A stretch of 64,000 nt of DNA from NCBI RefSeq assembly GCF_030553305.1, contig NZ_JARRAH010000001.1, positions 620,001-684,000 on the forward strand. The letters run 5' to 3'. The position numbers were made by a program, and so were the translations under genes. Shown piece after piece: positions 39,898-47,917 of this stretch; the first letter of the stretch is position 1; every line of letters begins with the position of its first letter. The stretch comes from Halomarina ordinaria. GTDB lineage: Archaea; Halobacteriota; Halobacteria; Halobacteriales; Haloarculaceae. The notes beneath the pieces were generated by a model. It made no database searches. It was not told the DNA's origin and worked only from the letters and a program-made list of their open reading frames with translations.

Positions 39898-40374
39898 ATG
39901 GTCGAGGTAGGCGACACGGCACCCGACTTCACCGCACCGCTCGCGACCGGCGAGGACGTCGAATCGTTCACCCTCTCGGAGGCGCTCGAGGACGGCCCGG
40001 TCGTCCTCGCGTTCTTTCCGGGGGCGTTCACCAGCGTCTGCTCGCACGAACTGGCGTCGTTCCGCGACCGGCTCTCGGCGTTCGAGGACGCCGGCGTGGC
40101 GCTCTACGGCGTCAGCGTCGACTCGCCGTTCGCGCTCAACGCCTTCCACGACGAACTGGACCTCAACTTCCCGCTCATCAGCGACGCCAACGACGAACTC
40201 GTCGACCTGTACGACGTCTCGATGGACTTCGCCGACCTGGGCGTCTACGGCGTCGCCAAGCGCGCCGTCTTCGTCGTGAACGAGGACGGCGAAGTCACGT
40301 ACGCGTGGGTGAGCGACGACCCCGGCGTCGAACCGGAATACGACGAGGTCGAGGACGCCGCGGCCACCGCCTGA
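39898..40374 (+). CDS. peroxiredoxin (AhpC/TSA-Prx, single-Cys type)
   Basis: A 158-residue thioredoxin-fold peroxidase. 'VGDTAPDFTAPLATGE' N-terminus; peroxidatic Cys in 'FFPGAFTSVCSHEL' (PxxxTxxC, Cys about 48); the remaining sequence has no second Cys, so it is a one-Cys enzyme of the bacterioferritin-comigratory/AhpE class. 'GVSVDSPFALNAFHDELDLNFPLISD' is the second family landmark. I prefer the ATG at 39898, preceded by a GAGG; the frame could start 30 bp earlier, but those codons (MYETSLPRDE) use rare triplets. Detoxifies H2O2 and organic hydroperoxides in the cytosol. Confidence 0.93.
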   Translation: MVEVGDTAPDFTAPLATGEDVESFTLSEALEDGPVVLAFFPGAFTSVCSHELASFRDRLSAFEDAGVALYGVSVDSPFALNAFHDELDLNFPLISDANDELVDLYDVSMDFADLGVYGVAKRAVFVVNEDGEVTYAWVSDDPGVEPEYDEVEDAAATA

Positions 40375-40428
40375 GTCCGGACTGCTGGGAGGCAAAGTCC
40401 TTTTCTCGCGGCCGACTAGTCACCGTGT

Positions 40429-41241
40429 ATGAGCACCGGCACCGCAGGTAACGGCGGGCGCACGTACGACCCGACCGCGGACCACGCGTTCCCCGACGAC
40501 CGACTGAACGCCGTTCTCGACTTCGTCGACGACGACGAGGAGATACAGGCGTACCTCGAGGCGCAGAACGTCAACGCCGTCGACCGGAAGGGGTACAACG
40601 ACCACGGGCGCAAGCACATCGGTATCGTCCGCAACCGGGCGCTGTGCCTCTACGACCTGCTGAAGGCCGGTGACGTCGAGTTCAACGGCGCGAGCCAGCA
40701 GGGCCTCGACGAGGCGGACGAGGCGGTCATCGTCGCCCTCGCCGCCCAGCTCCACGACATCGGTCACGTCGTCCACCGCGACGACCACGCCTACTACTCC
40801 ATCCCCCTCGCGGCCGACGTCCTCGACCGCGTCCTCCCCGAGTTCTACGGCGTCGCGGACGCCGTGCGGGTGAAAGGCGAGGTGCTCCACGCCATCCTCT
40901 GTCACCACACCGCCGAACAGCCCCTCACCCGCGAGGCGGGCGTCGTCCGGGTCGCCGACGCGCTGGACATGGAGCGCGGGCGCTCGCGCATCCCCTACGA
41001 GAAGGGCGGACGCGGCATCAACACCCTCTCCAGTCAGGCCATCCAGGCGGTGAACCTCCGCGAGGGCGACGAGTCGCCCGTCCTCGTCGAAATCGAGATG
41101 ACCGACGCCGCCGGCGTCTACCAGGTCGACGAACTCCTCAAGTCGAAACTCCACGACTCGCTCATCGACGACGACGTCCGCATCGTCGCCATCAACGTCC
41201 ACGAGGGGGAACACCAACTGGTCGAACGCCTCGAACTCTGA
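40429..41241 (+). CDS. HD-domain phosphohydrolase
   Basis: A 270-residue metal-dependent HD protein. 'NDHGRKHIGIVRNRAL' supplies the first His, 'AAQLHDIGHVVHRDDHAYYS' the HD pair and additional His, and 'HAILCHHTAEQPLTREAGVVRVADALDME' the downstream His and Asp. The C-terminal 80 residues are a small beta domain ('PVLVEIEMTDAAGVYQVDELL'). Related haloarchaeal proteins are annotated as HD superfamily hydrolases; likely a nucleotide or cyclic dinucleotide phosphohydrolase, unproven. ATG at 40429 follows 'aaagtcctttt' by about 25 bp. Confidence 0.88.
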   Translation: MSTGTAGNGGRTYDPTADHAFPDDRLNAVLDFVDDDEEIQAYLEAQNVNAVDRKGYNDHGRKHIGIVRNRALCLYDLLKAGDVEFNGASQQGLDEADEAVIVALAAQLHDIGHVVHRDDHAYYSIPLAADVLDRVLPEFYGVADAVRVKGEVLHAILCHHTAEQPLTREAGVVRVADALDMERGRSRIPYEKGGRGINTLSSQAIQAVNLREGDESPVLVEIEMTDAAGVYQVDELLKSKLHDSLIDDDVRIVAINVHEGEHQLVERLEL

Positions 41242-41384
41242 GGTCGGCCCACGCTCGACGACGTCCCCTGCGCATTCGCGGTTCGGCCCTGTCGGGCGCT
41301 CACACGGGCCGTCAGACGCGGTAGCGCGGTCCGAAGCGCGACTCGACTGAGCAGTTTAACCGGCTCGACCGGGAACTCGATAGC

Positions 41385-42656
41385 GTGTCCGGAGGCTCAC
41401 TGAGCGTGCTTCGTGACCGGGAGTTCCTCGCCCTGAGTGGGACGGCCTTCGCCCGCGCGCAGGCGTACTCGACCATCGCCATCGCGCTGGCGCTCTACGC
41501 CGACCTGTTCGGGACGACCAGCACCGTCGAGGGACTGTTCGGGACCGCGTTCGCCCTCGCCCAGTTGCTCATCGTCCTCCCGCTCGGCCGGAAGGTCGAC
41601 ACCGGGAACGCGAAGCGCTACCTGCTGGTCGGACTCGCGCTCAACGTCTGCGTGTTCGTCGGCTTCTGGCTCGTCGACGGCGTCTTGGACGTCATCGTCG
41701 TCCGCGTCCTGCAGGGCGTGAGCGCGAGCCTCCTCTGGATTACCGGGACCACCGTCGTCGGCGAGATAAGCCCCGCCGGCGACCGCGGCCAGTGGCTCGG
41801 GACGTACAACCAGGTCGGCGCGTTCTCCTCGCTCGCCGGCGACCTCGTCGGCGGCTACCTGCTCGCCGTCTACGGCTTCGGTGCGGCTTACGGCGTCCTC
41901 ACCGCCGTCTCTCTCGGCGCGTTCGTCCTCCTCTACTCGCTGCTCAGAGACGACCCCGGCGGCCGGACGAGCGCCGAGGAGGCCACCGGTCTCGAGACCA
42001 TCGGTCGGCTGCTCGACCGGTCGACCGTCCGCGCGCTCGTCGTCTTCCGGTTCGGCCTCTCCTTCGGGAAGATGGCGGTCCTGTTGTTCCTCCCCATCTA
42101 TGCCCACAGCGCCTTCGGCATGAGCCCCTTCGCCGTCGGCGGCATCCTCGCCGGCGGGAAGGTGACGAAGGGGCTCACCCAGGGGTACGTCGGCGGGTTG
42201 ACCGACCGCGTCGAGCACAAACACCACTTCGTCCTCGTCGGCGCGCTCCTCTACGCCGTCGGTGCCTTGCTCGTCCCCGCCGCCGGGTACGCCGAGGGCG
42301 TCGTCCCGGGCGTCTCCGCGTTCGGCTACGCGCTCCCGGGGGCGTTCTTCGTCCTGTTCGCCGCCTACGCCGTCTGCGGCGTCGCCGACAGCATTCGTCT
42401 GCCGGCGAGCATGGCGCTGTTCGTCGAGGAGGGAGAGCGGTTCGACGCCGTCGCCGCGAGCATGTCGCTTCGCTCCATCGCGTGGAAGGTCGGCCAGGTC
42501 GCCGGCCCCGTCACCGTCGGCCTCATCTGGGACGCGACGGGCGTGCTCAGCGCCTTCGCCACCGCCGCCGGCCTCGTCGTCGTCGCCTGTGTCGCGCTCG
42601 CGCTCCTCTACGGCGACGACGCCGACCCGGTCGCGTCCCCGGCGCACGCCCACTGA
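41385..42656 (+). CDS. MFS transporter
   Basis: A 423-residue major facilitator with twelve hydrophobic helices in two halves separated by 'RDDPGGRTSAEEATGLETIGRLLDRS' (about 185-210). The inter-helix 2-3 motif is 'PLGRKVDTGNAKR' (the G-x-x-x-D-R-x-G-R/K equivalent) and the corresponding helix 8-9 loop is 'GGLTDRVEHKHH'. Probably a drug or metabolite efflux system; substrate unknown. GTG start at 41385 immediately before the first helix. It converges with the DUF membrane gene downstream. Confidence 0.9.
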   Translation: MSGGSLSVLRDREFLALSGTAFARAQAYSTIAIALALYADLFGTTSTVEGLFGTAFALAQLLIVLPLGRKVDTGNAKRYLLVGLALNVCVFVGFWLVDGVLDVIVVRVLQGVSASLLWITGTTVVGEISPAGDRGQWLGTYNQVGAFSSLAGDLVGGYLLAVYGFGAAYGVLTAVSLGAFVLLYSLLRDDPGGRTSAEEATGLETIGRLLDRSTVRALVVFRFGLSFGKMAVLLFLPIYAHSAFGMSPFAVGGILAGGKVTKGLTQGYVGGLTDRVEHKHHFVLVGALLYAVGALLVPAAGYAEGVVPGVSAFGYALPGAFFVLFAAYAVCGVADSIRLPASMALFVEEGERFDAVAASMSLRSIAWKVGQVAGPVTVGLIWDATGVLSAFATAAGLVVVACVALALLYGDDADPVASPAHAH

Positions 42657-42665
42657 GTCGGCCGA

Positions 42666-43343
42666 CTACTCCGGGGACGCGTGCGCGTGGGGCTCTCCAC
42701 CATCACCTCGGCGGGCGTCGAGCGAGTCGACGACGTTCGACAGGGCGCGAGGACCGAAGGCGACGACCAGCGCCGCTCCGACCGCGTCGAAGACGAGGTC
42801 GAACGCGGTGTCGTACGGGCCGTAGGGGACGAGCAACGGTTCGAGACCGAGGCGCCGCGCGAGGGCGTGGACGATGTACTCGAAGACCTCCCACAGCACG
42901 CCGAGGCCGAGCGTCACGCCGACGACGAACCCCGAGGTGTTCCGGACGCGACGCTCGCCGTCGCCGTCGACGCTCGTCCGGGCGAAGACGTACGCGAGGC
43001 TGCCGACGATGCTCGCCGAGAGCGTGTGGGTGACGTGGTCCCACCACCACACCCGGTCGTAGGAACCGAGCATCCCGAGCGCGTGGAGAAACATCGCCCC
43101 GGAGACCCACAGCCGTTGCCAGGGGTGAAAGGAGGTGCCGTAGCGTCGCTCCAGCAGCGTCGGCGCGAACGTGAGCGCGAGCGAGACGAGACCGTTGACG
43201 ACGACGCTCGGGTTCCGCCGGCGGACCCCCTCTACCAGCACGGTCGATATGCCGGCCCGCAACAGGTGCCGGCCGCGACGCGCGAGCGCGGCGACTGTGC
43301 GACGCGCGGACGAGTCGAGTATCGAGAGCACGGAACTCACCAC
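42666..43343 (-). CDS. conserved polytopic membrane protein, YjdF-like features
   Basis: A 225-residue protein with about five hydrophobic helices. A conserved polar patch in 'LGSYDRVWWWDHVTHTLSAS' (Asp-His-x-x-His) and 'LWEVFEYIVHALARRLGLE' (Glu-x-x-x-Glu-Tyr) recalls the YjdF/DUF2238 group, but I am not certain. The start is set at GTG 43343: a TTTATAC TATA box (43368-43374, minus strand) lies about 25-30 bp upstream, and no ATG is available. A longer frame upstream is Arg/Gly-rich and implausible. Function unknown; metal binding in the membrane is inference. Confidence 0.75.
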   Translation of the reverse strand: MVSSVLSILDSSARRTVAALARRGRHLLRAGISTVLVEGVRRRNPSVVVNGLVSLALTFAPTLLERRYGTSFHPWQRLWVSGAMFLHALGMLGSYDRVWWWDHVTHTLSASIVGSLAYVFARTSVDGDGERRVRNTSGFVVGVTLGLGVLWEVFEYIVHALARRLGLEPLLVPYGPYDTAFDLVFDAVGAALVVAFGPRALSNVVDSLDARRGDGGEPHAHASPE

Positions 43344-43367
43344 GAGCGTGGGATACACGCGAGACGA

Positions 43368-43374
43368 GTATAAA
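43368..43374 (-). promoter_or_regulatory. TATA box of the YjdF-like gene
   Basis: Minus-strand TTTATAC, 25 bp before the GTG chosen as start at 43343; this spacing decides the start codon. Confidence 0.55.
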
Positions 43375-43538
43375 CCCGCGCGTCGGCCGGAGGACGGCGT
43401 CGTCGGTCCCCACCCGTCCGTCGGGGGGATTCGGAACACCGCCCGGACCGTTCCCGTCCGGAACGACACGGAGGCCGGACGCTCTCTGCGCTCCGAACGT
43501 CGGCGTGACCTTTTGACGGTCGACGTTGGTACCGGGGT

Positions 43539-44027
43539 ATGGACCCGATTCGAAGCACCATCGGCGGGGGGATAGCGGCCACGGCGGTCCTGTTGACGCT
43601 GCTGCTGACGCTGGACGCGGTACTTCCGGGGGCGGAACCCCTCGTGTTCGCGACGTTCACCGGCCTGTGTTCCATCGGCGGTCCGCCGTACTGCGCGCTC
43701 GCCAGCGGGACGGCGTTCGCGCTCACGCTCCTCGTCTTCGTCGCGCTGTTCGCGTTCGCGTGGCCCCTGCTCTTCGCCGGGTTCACCTGGGGACTCCCCG
43801 GGGAATCGGGAGCCACGCACGGACTGGTGTTCAGTTTCGTCCTGTGGCTCGGGTACGCCGCCGGCGTCTGGATCGCCGTGTGGCGAGGGTGGGAGACGCT
43901 CGCCCAGGACGTCCCGCTGCTGGCGGTCACGCTGTTCGCCTACCTCGTCTACGGGTTCGTCCTCGGCAGCGGGTACGACTACCTCGCGGGCCACCGGACG
44001 TTCCTCGACCAGGGCTCGGCGGCGTGA
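43539..44027 (+). CDS. conserved integral membrane protein
   Basis: A 162-residue protein with four hydrophobic helices (about 10-27, 58-80, 98-116, 123-142) and short loops. The loop 'TFTGLCSIGGPPYCALASG' has two Cys that could form a disulfide outside the membrane. 'WPLLFAGFTWGLPGESGATHGLVFSFVLWLGY' resembles the DUF6789/DUF1440-type four-helix membrane proteins. 'GYDYLAGHRTFLDQGSAA' ends the protein. The ATG at 43539 follows a 'ccttttgac' element by about 30 bp. No catalytic motif; function unknown. Confidence 0.78.
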   Translation: MDPIRSTIGGGIAATAVLLTLLLTLDAVLPGAEPLVFATFTGLCSIGGPPYCALASGTAFALTLLVFVALFAFAWPLLFAGFTWGLPGESGATHGLVFSFVLWLGYAAGVWIAVWRGWETLAQDVPLLAVTLFAYLVYGFVLGSGYDYLAGHRTFLDQGSAA

Positions 44028-44045
44028 GTCCGCCCTCGTGGAACT

Positions 44046-44096
44046 CTCGCTCGTCGCGTCCGCTCCTCGCAGGATGCACCGACCGGGATTCGAACC
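44046..44096 (-). repeat. 51-bp direct repeat, distal copy of the tRNA-Gly 3' end
   Basis: Perfect 51-bp copy of 44168-44218. It contains the T-arm and acceptor 3' strand of tRNA-Gly plus about 30 bp of its downstream flank, 122 bp away. Such tRNA-end duplications are the hallmark of attL/attR pairs left by integrative elements. Confidence 0.7.
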
Positions 44097-44167
44097 GGTG
44101 CGAGGCGGTCCCGGCCACTTCGCTCCCGCGCTGCGACTCGCAGGGTTACGAATCACCTCGTAGAGCG

Positions 44168-44218
44168 CTCGCTCGTCGCGTCCGCTCCTCGCAGGATGCA
44201 CCGACCGGGATTCGAACC
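44168..44218 (-). repeat. 51-bp direct repeat, proximal copy overlapping tRNA-Gly
   Basis: Second copy of the 51-bp repeat (see 44046-44096), overlapping the 3' part of tRNA-Gly. The 71 bp between the copies have no gene. Confidence 0.7.
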
Positions 44219-44267
44219 CGGGCTATGGGCTTGGAAGGCCCATGTCCTACCACTAGACTATCGGTGC
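44197..44267 (-). tRNA. tRNA-Gly (TCC anticodon)
   Basis: A 71-nt cloverleaf on the minus strand. Acceptor GCACCGA pairs with TCGGTGC, discriminator A. The anticodon arm TGGGC/GCCCA surrounds CTTCCAA, anticodon TCC (decodes GGA). The T-arm contains GGTTCGAATCC. CCA is not encoded. Its 3' part is duplicated 122 bp downstream. Confidence 0.93.
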
Positions 44268-44316
44268 GCGTCCGGCACTTTCGCGGCTCCCGTAAAGGGC
44301 GTTTCCCTTCCCTCCC

Positions 44317-45147
44317 TCAGCGACGGGTGACGTCCCATTGCTCTCCGAGCCACGCCAGGAACTGTCCCACGGCCTCGGGACCGTCGAGGGAGGCGTCGGC
44401 GGCCGTCGCGTCGCCGCCGACGGCGACGCCCACGCCGTCGGTGAGGGTGCGAAACGCCCGCTCGTCCGAGGTGTCGTCGCCGACGTGCATGGGGAGCCAG
44501 CCGACGCCGGCGCCCGTGGCGAGCAGCGAGACGGCCCGGCCCTTCCCCCACGGGAAGTCGGGTAGGACTTCGAGGACCGCCTTCCCGGGGTCGACCCGGA
44601 GGGAGGGTTCGCCGTCGACGACCCGCCTGACTCCACGCTGGACGGCCTCCCGGTCGTCCGGGTCGACCTCGCGGTAGTGGACCGTGAGGGTGAGTTCCTT
44701 GTCCTCGACCCAGGTCCCGGGGACGTCCGCGACGCGCTCGGCGATGGCGTCGCGTGCGCGTCGGAGGGCGGGTCGGCGGACCCGTGCGATGGGGTGGACC
44801 ACCCGACGGCCGTTCCGGAGGAGTTCGAGACCGTGGTTGCCGGCGTAGGCGAGGCCGTCGAGCCCGACGCGTTCGCGGACGTCGCTCAGGACGCGGCCGC
44901 TCACGACGGCCACCGTGACGTCCCGACGGGCGGCCAGCGCGGCGACGCGCTCGCGGCGCTCGGGCGGGAGCGTCGCGTCCTCGGGGCGCGTCGTGATAGG
45001 TGCGAGCGTCCCGTCGAAGTCGAGGCTCACGAGGAGTCCCTCGGCCGACGCGAGGCGCGCCTTTAGGTCCACGGTACCGTCCCACAGCGACGGGGGCGAG
45101 TCGCGACACGACACGCTGACCGACCGTCCCGCCGCCCGGTCACCCAT
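44317..45147 (-). CDS. otsB: trehalose-6-phosphate phosphatase
   Basis: A 276-residue HAD-type phosphatase that removes the phosphate from trehalose-6-phosphate. Motif I 'SLDFDGTLAPIT' (nucleophile Asp about 43), motif II 'AVVSGRVLSDV', 'YAGNHGLEL' (OtsB signature), motif III Lys in 'FPWGKGRAV' and motif IV 'HVGDDTSDERAFRTL'. Length normal for OtsB. Its start overlaps the otsA stop by 8 nt, so they are translationally coupled. Trehalose is a compatible solute in some Halobacteria, alongside salt-in KCl. Confidence 0.95.
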   Translation of the reverse strand: MGDRAAGRSVSVSCRDSPPSLWDGTVDLKARLASAEGLLVSLDFDGTLAPITTRPEDATLPPERRERVAALAARRDVTVAVVSGRVLSDVRERVGLDGLAYAGNHGLELLRNGRRVVHPIARVRRPALRRARDAIAERVADVPGTWVEDKELTLTVHYREVDPDDREAVQRGVRRVVDGEPSLRVDPGKAVLEVLPDFPWGKGRAVSLLATGAGVGWLPMHVGDDTSDERAFRTLTDGVGVAVGGDATAADASLDGPEAVGQFLAWLGEQWDVTRR

Positions 45148-46693
45148 CGGTGTCCGAGTGAGGGCTGGGTGTCGCGCCCGCCCGGTGCTCGCCGATGTCT
45201 TCCATCGCCTCGAAGACGCTGTCCATCCACGCCGAGAGGTCGTTCTCGTGGACGCTGCGGCGCAGACGGCGCATCCGACGGGAGCGGTCGGCCGACGAGA
45301 GCGTCAGCGCCGTCCGGATGGTGTCGGAGAAGGCGCAGGTGTCGAGGGGGTCGGTCGTGAGGGCGTTCTCCGCGAAGACGGGGTCGTCGTGGACCCCCGC
45401 GTGCCGGCTGAGGACGAGCACGCCGTCGTGGTCGACCTGGGCGGCGACGTACTCCTTCGCGACGAGGTTCATCCCGTCGCGGATGGAGCTGACGAGCGCC
45501 ACGTCCGCGTTGCGGTAGAGCCCGGCGAGCGCCGGTTCCGAGAGCATCTCCGTGAGCGCGACGACGGGTTGCCAGTCGTCCGTGCCGAAGCGGTCGTTCA
45601 ACCGGTCGACGGCCTCGCCGATGCGCGACTGGTACTCCCGGTAGTCGCGGATGCCCGTCCGGGTCTCGGAGCCCTTCTGGACGTAGGTGAACCGGCCGCG
45701 CCACTCGGGGTTGTTCGCCCAGAGGTGTTCCAGCGCGTCGAAGCGTTCGAGGATGCCCTTCGCGTAGTCGAGACGGTCGACGCCGAGGACGACCTGTCGG
45801 TCGGACCCGTCGAGGCGGTTGTCGGCGGCGAACGACTCCCAGAACGCGCTCGCCTCGTCGCTGGTGGCCCCCGACGCGATGCGGTCGGCGTCGACGCCCA
45901 TCGGGAACGACCGGACCCGCGTCTCCCCGCCCTCGTAGTGGACGACGCTCCGCTGGCGGTCGACGATGGCCGTCGGCAGTATCTCCTCGACGCAGTCGAG
46001 GAAGTTCTCGCGATAGCGGTCGATGTGGACGCCGAAGAGGTCGTTCGCCAGCAACCCGTCGAGGAGTTCCTCGCGCTGCGGGCACGACCGGTAGACGTCC
46101 GGGCCGGGCCACGGGATGTGCCAGAAGTGCGCGAGGACGGCGTCCTCGTTCCCCGACTCGCGGACGTGACGCGGCGCGAGCGCGAGGTGGTAGTCCTGGA
46201 ACCACACCCACGGGCGGTCGCCGGAACACTGCTCGGCGACGGCGTCGGCGAAGCGCTCGTTGACCGTCCGGTAGCGCTCCCAGTACTCCTGGGAGAAGCG
46301 CGTCTTCGTCAGCGCGCTGTGGCACAGCGGCCAGAGGCCGCGGTTGCTGTAGCCGTAGTAGTAGCCGTCGACGGTCTCCTCGTCGAGCCAGAGGCGCCGC
46401 AGCGTGTAGGCGGGGTCCTCCGGCGGGACGGCGACGCAGTCGTCGGCGTCGGCGACCTGCGGGTCGGCCCCGCCGTCGCCCCACGCGACCCACGTCCCGC
46501 CGGCCGACTGCATGACCGGGTCGAGACCGGCGGTCAGCCCGCCGGTCGGGCGGTCCACGACGACCTCGTCGTCGTCCCCCTCGAACTCGTGGCGGTACGG
46601 CTGTCGGTTCGACACGACGACGAGGTGCTTGCCCGCGGTGGGGTCGTGTTCGTCTCCTAGCGTCTCTGCGAACGTCGTACGAAGTGGCTGCAT
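45140..46693 (-). CDS. otsA: alpha,alpha-trehalose-phosphate synthase (UDP/GDP-forming)
   Basis: A 517-residue GT20 glycosyltransferase making trehalose-6-phosphate from NDP-glucose and glucose-6-phosphate. Markers: 'VVVSNRQPYRHEFEG' N-terminus, 'PTGGLTAGLDPVM' (the GGL loop), 'WVWFQDYHLALAPRHV', 'FWHIPWPGPDVYRSCPQ', 'VVLGVDRLDYAKGILERFDA' (D-x-x-K) and 'SSIRDGMNLVAKEYVA' (acceptor/NDP contact). C-terminal acidic tail. It forms an operon with otsB (overlapping) and possibly with the 129-residue gene ending 10 bp upstream. Confidence 0.96.
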   Translation of the reverse strand: MQPLRTTFAETLGDEHDPTAGKHLVVVSNRQPYRHEFEGDDDEVVVDRPTGGLTAGLDPVMQSAGGTWVAWGDGGADPQVADADDCVAVPPEDPAYTLRRLWLDEETVDGYYYGYSNRGLWPLCHSALTKTRFSQEYWERYRTVNERFADAVAEQCSGDRPWVWFQDYHLALAPRHVRESGNEDAVLAHFWHIPWPGPDVYRSCPQREELLDGLLANDLFGVHIDRYRENFLDCVEEILPTAIVDRQRSVVHYEGGETRVRSFPMGVDADRIASGATSDEASAFWESFAADNRLDGSDRQVVLGVDRLDYAKGILERFDALEHLWANNPEWRGRFTYVQKGSETRTGIRDYREYQSRIGEAVDRLNDRFGTDDWQPVVALTEMLSEPALAGLYRNADVALVSSIRDGMNLVAKEYVAAQVDHDGVLVLSRHAGVHDDPVFAENALTTDPLDTCAFSDTIRTALTLSSADRSRRMRRLRRSVHENDLSAWMDSVFEAMEDIGEHRAGATPSPHSDTDG

Positions 46694-46703
46694 GGTGCGA
46701 AAA

Positions 46704-47093
46704 TCAGTGCTCGGCCCGTCCCCACTCTTCGATCTGCGGAGCGGGACGGTCGATTCGTTTCGAGGGGTATCGTACCCCCTCCGGGTTCCCCGGCGTGACT
46801 CGCGGCGTCTCGACGGTGTCGAGACGGTCGAGCGCGACCGGCAGGAGCGCCAGGACCCGGTCCGTGGTCGGGACGGTGGCGAGCGTCTCGGTGTTCGAGA
46901 CGTCCGGGTACCCGTGGGTGACCATCACCTCCCACATGTCCGTTCGACCGATGACGTGGTGGTCGACGGTACACCGCCGCGCCACGACCACGACCGGCGC
47001 CGTCTCGTGGCGAAACCGGAGGGACTCGCCCTCTGGGTCGGCTTCGCACGTCCATCCGGACGGTGCGCCGATGTGTGCGAACGTCTCTGGCAT
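46704..47093 (-). CDS. conserved haloarchaeal protein upstream of otsA
   Basis: A 129-residue soluble protein. 'RFRHETAPVVVVARRCTVDHHVIGRTDMWEVMVTHGYPD' shows alternating strands, with an exposed Cys and His-His; the C-terminal 40 residues are Pro/Arg-rich. No known domain is recognised. It ends 10 bp before the otsA start on the same strand, so it is likely the first cistron of the trehalose operon, but nothing in the sequence shows a functional link. ATG at 47093. Function unknown. Confidence 0.72.
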   Translation of the reverse strand: MPETFAHIGAPSGWTCEADPEGESLRFRHETAPVVVVARRCTVDHHVIGRTDMWEVMVTHGYPDVSNTETLATVPTTDRVLALLPVALDRLDTVETPRVTPGNPEGVRYPSKRIDRPAPQIEEWGRAEH

Positions 47094-47226
47094 ATACTGT
47101 TGTCGAGACTACCGTTAGGGGTCCCGTTTGTGCCTGCCAGTGCCTGACACCTAAGTAGGGTACAGTAGTGACCCGCGACGGGTGAGAGTCGGCTATCCCG
47201 ACCCGTCGTCGGGCGGTATTCATCGC

Positions 47227-47892
47227 CTACTCGGTGCCCGTACCGACCGCGTAGCAGTTCCCCTCGCTCTCGTAGACCCGTTCGACATCGAGCGCGCTCG
47301 CCTCGACGGCCGCCTCGAACTCCTCTGGGTCGTAGACGTGGTAGTACCGTCCGACGGTGGTTCCGTCCGGGAGCGTCCAGTCGACGGTCGTGTCGAAGCC
47401 CTCGCGCTCGTCGAACGCCGAGTGCGTGACGCTCCAGACGCTGACGAGCGCGCGACCCGCCGGCGCCAGCACACGGGCGAGGTCGTCGAGGCTGGCGCGG
47501 CGCAGGGTGGGCGTCGGGAGGTGGTGGAGCGCGGCGACGTACACCGCGAGGTCGACGCTGTCCTCCCGGAGGGGGAGCGCCGCCGCGTCGCCCTGCAGGA
47601 GGTCGAGGGAGAACCCCTCGTTCGCCGCGCGCTCGCGGGCCGTCCCGAGTATCGCCCGACTCGCGTCGAGGCCGACGACCCGGTCGGCGCGCCGCGCGAG
47701 GAGTCCCGCGTGCCGGCCGTTCCCGCAGGCGAGGTCGAGGGCCGTCCCCGCCTCGGGCGACGCCTCGACGAACGCCTCGACCTCGGGCCAGGCGTACGCC
47801 CGCGTCCGCGCGAAGTGCTCGGCGATGCGGTCGTACGTCTCCCTGACGGCGCGCCGGTCGGTCACGCTCGGCGGGTGGGCGTCGTCGGGCAA
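47227..47892 (-). CDS. class I SAM-dependent methyltransferase, Trm9/ALKBH8-like
   Basis: A 221-residue Rossmann-fold methyltransferase. 'ETYDRIAEHFARTRAYAWPEVEAFVE' (about 18-43) is characteristic of the Trm9/ALKBH8 tRNA wobble-uridine methyltransferase group. Motif I is 'DLACGNGRHAGLLARRA' (about 54-70), motif II 'VVGLDASRAIL', and the post-I segment 'AVYVAALHHLPTPTLRRASL' fits the Trm9 'SIAVIHHL' motif. C-terminal 'GRYYHVYDPEEFEAAV' is also Trm9-like. Proposed target: xm5U in tRNA anticodons; archaeal biochemistry is not established to my knowledge. Confidence 0.85.
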   Translation of the reverse strand: MPDDAHPPSVTDRRAVRETYDRIAEHFARTRAYAWPEVEAFVEASPEAGTALDLACGNGRHAGLLARRADRVVGLDASRAILGTARERAANEGFSLDLLQGDAAALPLREDSVDLAVYVAALHHLPTPTLRRASLDDLARVLAPAGRALVSVWSVTHSAFDEREGFDTTVDWTLPDGTTVGRYYHVYDPEEFEAAVEASALDVERVYESEGNCYAVGTGTE

Positions 47893-47917
47893 GTAGGCAC
47901 CGGTCGGCGGCGGCCGC

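Noticed and set aside
43400-44201. Upstream extension of the YjdF-like minus-strand frame to 511 codons
   Set aside because: Runs antisense through another membrane gene and the tRNA-Gly flank; a TATA box places the real start at 43343.
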